Positions 1-5,061 of a DNA stretch of 5,061 bases are shown here, piece by piece. The notes under the pieces were generated by a model. It did no database searches. It saw only the letters and a list, made by a program, of their open reading frames with translations, and was not told where the DNA came from. Source of the stretch: an uncultured Porphyromonadaceae bacterium (GTDB lineage: Bacteria; Bacteroidota; Bacteroidia; Bacteroidales; Muribaculaceae); NCBI GenBank assembly GCA_905212215.1, contig CAJMDR010000182.1, forward strand, positions 1 through 5,061, written 5' to 3'. The translations under genes were made by a program, and so were the position numbers. Each line of letters begins with the position of its first letter. Position 1 is the first letter of the stretch.

Positions 1-2654
1 CCTGTCATGCCCACACCATAGCTTTTCGGGTCGGCGGTGCAGTAGGTCATTACGGGAGCTACCTGCGGAGCCTTCCATTCCAGAGAGGTGGCGTTGACTA
101 CCTTCAGGTCATAAGGTGCCGGGCCTGCCTGCTTGACACCGTTGTCAATCACTAAGGGCGAAGATTTCGGTGATTCCCATTCCTGTGAATAAAGGCCGCT
201 CACCTGATAAGAGTAGATGTCGTTATCCGATATTATGTCAGAGAACTTGTTTTCTTCGATGGTGGCAATCTTCTCACCGTTACGGTAGATATAGAAGCAC
301 TTGGGGTCGAAAGGATAGCCTGTTCCGGCAGTGCGCGGTTTCTGTTCCACCACAGGTTCTGCGGTCTCCACGCCGAGGCCGGAGCGCAGCTCGGAGGCCT
401 TGAGCTCGATACATTTCAGGTTGTCGACAAAGCCGATGGTGCCGATTTCCTCGGTCTGTTCAGGAGCACCATTCAACATCGGTTTAACGCAGGTTGCACC
501 GATTACAATGTTGTAGTTGTTATAGGTGGAGTTTATTGTTCCGAGGTTTAGCCAGTTCGAGGTTCCGGCTAATTTCACCACGGCACCTCCGGTTACAAGC
601 GGACCATTGTCCAGGACTATTGCACTGCATTTTGCCGGGAGGTTTGCCTGATAGCTGAGGATGATGTCCTCGTTGTTTATGGTATAAGTCTCATTGTCCT
701 GGAGGGTGAGCGAATACATTCCGAGCGGGTTAACCTGGTCAGCACCGATGTCGAACGAAGAAATCAGAGTACCGTCGGCCTTGTGCAGTTGGAGCTTGAA
801 GCCGTCGGGTACCTTTTCACCGATGATGAAGTTGATTTTCTTTATTCTCCAGTATTGGTAGCTTTCCAGTTCTTCAGCGGTGAAGCGTGCGCCCCAGTTC
901 AGGGTCATGGCCTCGTCAAATCCTGCTTTATAGGTGGCCTCACCGTAATGCTGGAGTGCGCGGTCCATAGTTATGTCGAACGACACTTTTCCGCTCTCCT
1001 TGTCAAATTCCGGATTGGCGATGGTGGGTGCCACATAAGAAGAACTGTGAGGTACTGTGACTGAAGACTCTATTATCTCCGACACTATGCTGTTGGTGCC
1101 TACCGTCTGAATACCATAAGTATATTTACCGGGTTTGGGGACAACATAACCTGGTGTCGTGGTTTGGTTGGCTTCTACCATGCCCTTGAATTCGCCTTCA
1201 TAATAGATATTGTATCCTATCACGCCTCTGTCGTCGGCGGGAGCGGCATCCAGTTCTGCGGCAAGCATCCAGTTGCCTGAAATATTACCACTGGCAAGAG
1301 TACGCCAGGAAGGATTGGACTTGGCGAAATTGCTGCTGTTGGGCGATGAGGTGGAGAAGGAATCTCCTTTAGAGCCTATTTTTGTACCACCGTTCACGCT
1401 CACAGGATGGGTCTTTGGAGTGTGAATCATATAGTAGCCGTAGGAATAATCGCTTCCCGGCTCTATTTTCACCGGTTGCGACAGTGGTAGGGTAACCCAT
1501 TGGTCCACGGTTATGCCGTCGATGATACTCTGGGGAATGGTGTCGTATTGCACGAAAGCACCATCTTTCATCACCCATGCGATGATGCTTTTCACAGTCT
1601 TTTCATGGAACTGTGCGCGGATAGCCTGAATGTTCGCTCCGGCGAAGCTGACGAGGTCGGCGGAAGAGAAATCATTCTTTACCCAAACCTTGGTGTTCGA
1701 GGAGGCGGTGCCACCTATGGAGTTTGCCAAGGCATCGTTAGGGGAATGCCACGACAGCAGGTTGTCGTTGCCGCGCATGAGCGGAGCCTGCCATTCCACT
1801 GAGGTGCCATTTCCTCCGCTTCGTACGGCCTTCACCAGACGCGGACCGGGCATGGACTGCTTCACGGACTTTGTGGTAGCCTGTTTCTCCACACCGTAGC
1901 GCTCTGAGCCGTATTCCGCTTCCACACGGTATGCTCGGGTGCCGTCAGGCTGATCGGTGAGGGTGAAGGAGGTAGCCTGGAGATTGTCTGCCACGAGGGT
2001 AGAGCCGGAAAAGATACTGTAGCCAGAAGGAGCTTCGTCAACGTCGTTCTTGAGGTTGACGGTGATGAGGTACGTACCTCTGCCGTTGTGTTCCCAGGTC
2101 TTTCCATCGTAGCTGCGCAGGTCGCCGCGTTTGTCGCAGGCATTGTCCATGATAGCCACAAAGTCGATGTTAGTGCCGTGTTCCAGTTTGAAGCCGACGC
2201 GGATCTTCTTCCCTTCCGGAATGGTATAGGGGTCGGAGAAGGTTACGGTGCGCCATTCGTCTTTCTTGAAATTGGAAAGGTCACCTTTCTGCTCGCGCAC
2301 CACTTTGCCGTCTTCCCATATTATGGCAGTGAGTCCAACAATGGGTCGGTATTCAAAGTAGTTGAGCGAGGTGATTACATCACCCGGGGTAAGGTCTGCC
2401 GCCTCAAATTCGGAGGCGATGTAGATTACTGCCGGATGCTGAGGCGAGTAAGCTATGCCGGCATCGCCGTCATAGTCGCGGCCATTATGCCACATGAGTT
2501 GTTTCGGGGCATTGGGAGCTTTCCAGCTCATCGCTACTTTCGAGTAGCTTGCCTTTGCCGTGAAAGAATGCGGGGCGCCGCGTTTGGCTGCCGTCGTAAA
2601 GGGTAACGATGCCGCCAAAAGGAGGAAACCCGCAAGAGGTAAAGCTTTGTGCAT
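1..2654 (-). CDS. Large secreted multi-module protein (beta-sandwich plus Fn3-like repeats), C-terminus beyond window
   Basis: An open frame of 884 full codons runs from an ATG at 2654 off the left edge without a stop. Residues 1-23 look like a Sec signal peptide: a Lys at position 3, a Leu/Ala-rich core, and likely cleavage after TTAA. That supports this start; the leader has no Shine-Dalgarno sequence. The rest is a repeating architecture. Beta-sandwich-like modules lie at about residues 37-204, 272-470 and 550-724, and a fourth begins near 846. Modules 1, 2 and 4 open with a (W)xAP strand (SWKAP, EWQAP, EWKAP). Modules 1-3 share an FxAxDL-like motif (83, 329, 591) and a closing W...NY/NW strand (185, 448, 699). 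Fn3-like segments lie between them, e.g. YNIYYEGEFKG (481) and FYIYRNGEKIA (787). No catalytic motif is seen. A cell-surface or outer-membrane-associated role is inferred. Any C-terminal sorting domain (e.g. type IX) is out of view. The exact function is unknown. Confidence 0.92.
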   Translation of the reverse strand, partial: MHKALPLAGFLLLAASLPFTTAAKRGAPHSFTAKASYSKVAMSWKAPNAPKQLMWHNGRDYDGDAGIAYSPQHPAVIYIASEFEAADLTPGDVITSLNYFEYRPIVGLTAIIWEDGKVVREQKGDLSNFKKDEWRTVTFSDPYTIPEGKKIRVGFKLEHGTNIDFVAIMDNACDKRGDLRSYDGKTWEHNGRGTYLITVNLKNDVDEAPSGYSIFSGSTLVADNLQATSFTLTDQPDGTRAYRVEAEYGSERYGVEKQATTKSVKQSMPGPRLVKAVRSGGNGTSVEWQAPLMRGNDNLLSWHSPNDALANSIGGTASSNTKVWVKNDFSSADLVSFAGANIQAIRAQFHEKTVKSIIAWVMKDGAFVQYDTIPQSIIDGITVDQWVTLPLSQPVKIEPGSDYSYGYYMIHTPKTHPVSVNGGTKIGSKGDSFSTSSPNSSNFAKSNPSWRTLASGNISGNWMLAAELDAAPADDRGVIGYNIYYEGEFKGMVEANQTTTPGYVVPKPGKYTYGIQTVGTNSIVSEIIESSVTVPHSSSYVAPTIANPEFDKESGKVSFDITMDRALQHYGEATYKAGFDEAMTLNWGARFTAEELESYQYWRIKKINFIIGEKVPDGFKLQLHKADGTLISSFDIGADQVNPLGMYSLTLQDNETYTINNEDIILSYQANLPAKCSAIVLDNGPLVTGGAVVKLAGTSNWLNLGTINSTYNNYNIVIGATCVKPMLNGAPEQTEEIGTIGFVDNLKCIELKASELRSGLGVETAEPVVEQKPRTAGTGYPFDPKCFYIYRNGEKIATIEENKFSDIISDNDIYSYQVSGLYSQEWESPKSSPLVIDNGVKQAGPAPYDLKVVNATSLEWKAPQVAPVMTYCTADPKSYGVGMT

Positions 2655-2695
2655 GATGTTATGGTTTGGTTGGTTGTAGTTTCGGAAGTGAAAAA

Positions 2696-2747
2696 GTATG
2701 TGCAGACTCGAAATCAAGAATGTATGTGTAGACTTGAACTCAAGGAT
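2696..2747. repeat. Imperfect 26-base tandem repeat, two copies, each with a dyad
   Basis: Copy one covers 2696-2721 and copy two 2722-2747, directly abutting. They match at 22 of 26 positions. Each contains a short inverted repeat: CTTGA-AC-TCAAG at 2733-2744 (perfect arms) and CTCGA-AA-TCAAG at 2707-2718 (one mismatch). The dyad centres are 26 bases apart, about two and a half helical turns. The repeat ends about 41 bases before the ATG of the secreted-protein gene, which is where an operator or promoter would lie. A role in binding a regulator is inferred; a chance local duplication is the alternative. The repeat itself is directly visible. Confidence 0.7.
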
Positions 2748-2768
2748 GTCGGTTTAGGAGAAAGTGGA

Positions 2769-2808
2769 AGACAGAGGGCGTATATTCTTCTGACAACACC
2801 CTCTGTCT
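2769..2808 (-). terminator. Hairpin downstream of the BI-1 gene, possible terminator
   Basis: AGACAGAGGG (2769-2778) pairs perfectly with CCCTCTGTCT (2799-2808), giving a 10-bp stem around a 20-base loop. On the minus strand it begins 18 bases after the BI-1 stop codon, where a terminator would be expected. After the stem the transcript reads TCCACTTTCTCC, so there is no proper U-run, and the loop is long. It could be a weak or factor-assisted terminator, an mRNA 3'-end stabiliser, or an attenuator ahead of the secreted-protein gene. The stem is certain; the role is inferred. Confidence 0.5.
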
Positions 2809-2826
2809 ATGATATAGTCTCAGTTA

Positions 2827-3558
2827 TCAGTCGCGGCCGCCACCGCCGAAGATGCGGAGCAGAAACAGGAACAGGTTGATGAAGTCCAGGTAGAGGTTCA
2901 TCGCACCCATTGTGGCGAGCTTGTCGCTCAGAGCCGGATCCGTGTTCATGCGAGCCAGTTTCTTCACCGACTGCGTATCCCAGGCAGTGAGGCCGAGGAA
3001 CAGCAGTACGCCAATGATGGAAATCCACCATTGCATTGCGCTGGAGGCTACGAAGACGTTCACTATGCAAGCAATGATGAGACCGAAGAGGCCGAACATG
3101 CAGAAAGTGCCTATCTTGGTGAGGTCGGCCTTGGTGAAGTATCCGTAGAGGCTCATAGCGCCGAAAGTGCCGGCGGTGATGAAGAACACATAGGCTATGG
3201 GGCCGAGGTTATATAGCAGGAAGATAGGCGCTGTCTGTACTCCCATCAGAGCGGAGAAGAGCAGGAAGAGCGCGAGCACGGTGCCGGATGCCATACGCAT
3301 CATGCGTACGGGAATCATGATAGCCATTACCAGCATGCCAATCCAGATGCCGAAGTAGACGATGCTGTTGCCCAGCAGAGCGCGACAGAGAGTCTCCGAA
3401 CTGCTTACGCCCAAGGCGCAGAAGGCGGTGATGAGAAGACCTAAGAACATGCGCACATACACCTTGCGCAAAACGGTGTTGGTCTGCGCAATGACGGCGT
3501 TCCCCCCGTAGGGCGGCGGCGTCTGAGGCTGGTTGTTGTAATAATTGTAGTTGTCCAT
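2827..3558 (-). CDS. Bax inhibitor-1/YccA family integral membrane protein
   Basis: A complete 243-residue protein, typical of the BI-1/YccA family (TMBIM-like, about 210-240 residues). It has about seven hydrophobic segments, near residues 35-52, 66-84, 92-109, 117-135, 148-170, 176-194 and 218-236. The family signature is clear: TAWDTQ ends the sixth segment (Asp194), LYLDFINLFLFLLR forms the seventh (Asp225), and the tail is short and Gly-rich. In the Bacillus YetJ structure the equivalent Asp pair forms a pH-sensing gate of a calcium leak channel. In E. coli, YccA modulates the FtsH protease. Which role applies here is unknown. Residues 1-20 are a polar Asn/Tyr/Gln/Pro-rich cytoplasmic-type tail with no signal peptide. 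The ATG at 3558 has an A/C-rich leader without Shine-Dalgarno. It lies 109 bases downstream of argS on the same strand; co-transcription is possible but unproven. Confidence 0.95.
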   Translation of the reverse strand: MDNYNYYNNQPQTPPPYGGNAVIAQTNTVLRKVYVRMFLGLLITAFCALGVSSSETLCRALLGNSIVYFGIWIGMLVMAIMIPVRMMRMASGTVLALFLLFSALMGVQTAPIFLLYNLGPIAYVFFITAGTFGAMSLYGYFTKADLTKIGTFCMFGLFGLIIACIVNVFVASSAMQWWISIIGVLLFLGLTAWDTQSVKKLARMNTDPALSDKLATMGAMNLYLDFINLFLFLLRIFGGGGRD

Positions 3559-3667
3559 GTTTATTGTGTGGTTGTGTTTGCGTATGTATTATTTAAACAA
3601 CTTCGAGAGAATTTGTTTATCTGACTACTTATTTGCCTATTTATATAACTGATTTTTCGCGAAAAAA
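3559..3667 (-). other. AT-rich spacer between argS and the BI-1 gene
   Basis: This 109-base gap is markedly more AT-rich than the flanking genes and codes for nothing evident. I see no good match to the Bacteroidota promoter pattern (TTTG, then TAnnTTTG) on the minus strand. The final bases before the BI-1 ATG are A/C-rich (CAACCACACAATAAAC), the usual Shine-Dalgarno-free leader of this phylum. A short palindrome, TTTTTCGCGAAAAA, follows the argS stop. A promoter for BI-1 could lie here but cannot be placed. Confidence 0.4.
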
Positions 3668-5061
3668 TTACATTCTCTCAGGCATTTCCATACCGAGCAG
3701 GGCAGTAGCGGCACGCAGTGTGCGGGCCAAGGATCGCGACAATAACAGACGCAATGCGCGTTTGGCGGCGTCTTCTTCTCTCAGTATCGGCGTGTCGTGG
3801 TAGAACTGGTTGTATTCTTTCGCCAGACTGTAGCAGTAATTCGCTATCAGCGAGGGAGAATAGTTCCGTGCGGCTTCCGCCACTACCTGCTCGAAATCGG
3901 CAGTCTTGCGAATCAGGGTAGCCTCTTTAGCCGAGGGAATGGTCTGCATGGCCAGTTCGGTGTCTATTTCGCCGGCACGGCGCAAAACGGACTGGATGCG
4001 GGCATAGGTATACTGCAGGAACGGACCTGTGTTGCCGTTGAAGTCGATGCTTTCCTCAGGGTTGAAGAGCATGTTCTTTTTCGGGTCCACTTTCAGCAGG
4101 AAATACTTCAGGGCTCCCATGCCCACCATTCGTGCGGTTTCTTTGGCTTCTTCCTCACTCATGTCGGCGAAACGTTCTCCGGCGGTCTGGAGTGCAGAGG
4201 CTTCCATGGCATCCATGAGGTCGTCGGCGTCCACCACAGTACCTTCGCGGCTCTTCATTTTTCCGCTGGGGAGTTCCACCATTCCATAGCTGAAGTGCAC
4301 AAGATCCTTGCCCCATGTGAAGCCGAGGCGGTCGAGCAGTATGCTGAGCACCTGGAAATGGTAGTTCTGCTCGTTGCCGACAACATATATCATCTTCGAG
4401 ATGGGGAAGTCGCGGTAACGGAGCTTGGCGGTGCCTATGTCCTGGGTCATGTATACCGAGGTGCCGTCCTTTCGCAGAAGCAGCTTATGGTCAAGGCCTT
4501 CTCCGGTGAGGTCGGCCCATACGGAACCATCCTCGCGGCGGTACATTTTTCCTTCCTCAAGTCCTTTCAGCACCAGGTCTTTTCCTTCCAGATAGGTATC
4601 GCTTTCGTAATATATCTTGTCGAAGTCCACACCTAAGCGGCGGTATGTCTTGTCGAAGCCGTCGTAAACCCATTGGTTCATGGTCTGCCAGAGACCGCGT
4701 ACTTCGGCATCGCCCTGTTCCCAGCGGCGCAGCATTTCGCGGGCCTCAAGCATCAGCGGAGCCTCTGCCTTGGCATCATCCTCGCTCTTGCCCTGAGCCA
4801 TGAGAGCGGCAATCTCTTCCTTGTAATGCTTGTCGAAGAGCACGTAGAAGTCGCCGATGAGGTGGTCGCCCTTCTTTCCGGTGGATTCCGGAGTGCATCC
4901 TTCGCCCCATTTCTGCCATGCCAGCATGGATTTGCAGATGTGTATGCCGCGGTCGTTGACTATGTTTGTCTTCACCACGCGGTTTCCGGCGGCTTCAAGG
5001 ATACGCGACAGCGAGTAGCCGAGAAGGTTGTTGCGCACATGGCCGAGGTGAAGCGGCTTGT
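3668..5061 (-). CDS. argS: Arginyl-tRNA synthetase, partial (N-terminus beyond window)
   Basis: Class I synthetase that charges tRNA-Arg with arginine using ATP, in the cytoplasm. The window holds 463 full codons plus a stop (TAA, 3670-3668). By comparison with family length (roughly 550-600 residues), about 130 N-terminal residues, including the tRNA-D-loop-recognising Add1 domain, are missing. The visible part opens with KPLHLGHVRNN, the HIGH motif as HLGH (5050-5039). The catalytic core continues with NIVNDRGIHICKSM and VYMTQDIGTAKLRY. The second signature is KMKSR in place of KMSKS (residues 267-271 of the visible part; the KMKS codons are at 4261-4250). The C-terminal DALR anticodon-binding helical domain starts near FNGNTGPFLQYTYAR and ends LLGMEMPERM, the usual ArgRS C-terminus. 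The GTG at 5038 is not the start: it encodes the Val just after HLGH. The frame is intact throughout. Confidence 0.98.
   Translation of the reverse strand, partial: KPLHLGHVRNNLLGYSLSRILEAAGNRVVKTNIVNDRGIHICKSMLAWQKWGEGCTPESTGKKGDHLIGDFYVLFDKHYKEEIAALMAQGKSEDDAKAEAPLMLEAREMLRRWEQGDAEVRGLWQTMNQWVYDGFDKTYRRLGVDFDKIYYESDTYLEGKDLVLKGLEEGKMYRREDGSVWADLTGEGLDHKLLLRKDGTSVYMTQDIGTAKLRYRDFPISKMIYVVGNEQNYHFQVLSILLDRLGFTWGKDLVHFSYGMVELPSGKMKSREGTVVDADDLMDAMEASALQTAGERFADMSEEEAKETARMVGMGALKYFLLKVDPKKNMLFNPEESIDFNGNTGPFLQYTYARIQSVLRRAGEIDTELAMQTIPSAKEATLIRKTADFEQVVAEAARNYSPSLIANYCYSLAKEYNQFYHDTPILREEDAAKRALRLLLSRSLARTLRAATALLGMEMPERM

Noticed and set aside
2088..2606. A 172-codon plus-strand open frame, plus other short plus-strand frames over 1-2600.
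   Set aside because: They are antisense to the long continuous minus-strand secreted-protein frame, which has a signal peptide and recurring motifs. None of the plus-strand translations shows domain character.
2691..2718. A possible promoter for the secreted-protein gene: CTTG (2718-2715) and TACTTTTT (2698-2691) on the minus strand.
   Set aside because: The downstream box is one base off TAnnTTTG, the upstream box is imperfect, and the 16-base spacer is shorter than the usual roughly 19-21. It is too weak to list as a feature.
2649..2879. A 76-codon plus-strand frame spanning the gap between the secreted-protein and BI-1 genes.
   Set aside because: Its translation merely reads the 26-base tandem repeat and the 3' end of BI-1 antisense. 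There is no family resemblance and no convincing start signal.
2807..3070. An 87-codon minus-strand frame overlapping the 3' end of BI-1.
   Set aside because: It is out of frame with the strongly supported BI-1 gene on the same strand and has a composition typical of a frame-shifted shadow.
3652..3667. The palindrome TTTTTCGCGAAAAA just after the argS stop, as an intrinsic terminator.
   Set aside because: The stem is only five A-T pairs around CGCG and is not followed by a U-run on the minus strand, so it is too weak to call.
3797..4636. A 279-codon open frame on the plus strand, antisense to argS.
   Set aside because: It lies wholly within argS, whose minus-strand protein has clear synthetase motifs. 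The plus-strand translation resembles no family and is explained by codon bias on the opposite strand.
5036..5038. GTG at 5038 as the start codon of argS.
   Set aside because: The frame stays open upstream and encodes KPLHLGH, the essential HIGH motif, so this GTG is an internal Val and the gene continues past the right edge.

Overview
The window reads as a piece of a Bacteroidota chromosome, most likely from a gut-type Bacteroidales (Bacteroidaceae, Muribaculaceae or a relative). This is inferred from three things. The two visible gene starts have A/C-rich leaders with no Shine-Dalgarno sequence. The arginyl-tRNA synthetase carries a KMKSR signature loop and ends in MPERM. The secreted protein is built from beta-sandwich modules alternating with fibronectin-III-like segments, a style common in Bacteroidota surface proteins. 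The species cannot be named from this sequence alone.

All genes lie on the minus strand, so biological order runs right to left. Positions 5061-3668 hold the 3' three-quarters of argS; its start lies beyond the right edge. After an AT-rich gap of 109 bases comes a complete Bax inhibitor-1 (BI-1/YccA) family membrane protein gene (3558-2827). A gap of 172 bases follows, holding a 10-bp-stem hairpin next to the BI-1 stop and an imperfect 26-base tandem repeat closer to the next gene. From 2654 to the left edge runs one uninterrupted reading frame of 884 full codons with an N-terminal signal peptide. It encodes a large secreted multi-module protein whose C-terminus is outside the window. This gene covers more than half the window, and the many short plus-strand frames over it are antisense shadows.

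No functional pathway clearly joins the three genes. argS is housekeeping, the BI-1 protein is an inner-membrane protein of a calcium-leak/stress family, and the third is an exported, probably surface-exposed protein. The hairpin and the repeat suggest that the secreted-protein gene is transcribed separately from BI-1.

I do not see a clearly new biological system. The points most worth a second look are the 26-base tandem repeat with a dyad in each copy, just upstream of the secreted-protein gene, and the internal module architecture of that protein. There are no tRNA or rRNA genes, mobile elements or CRISPR arrays. No stretch over 300 bases is without a gene.
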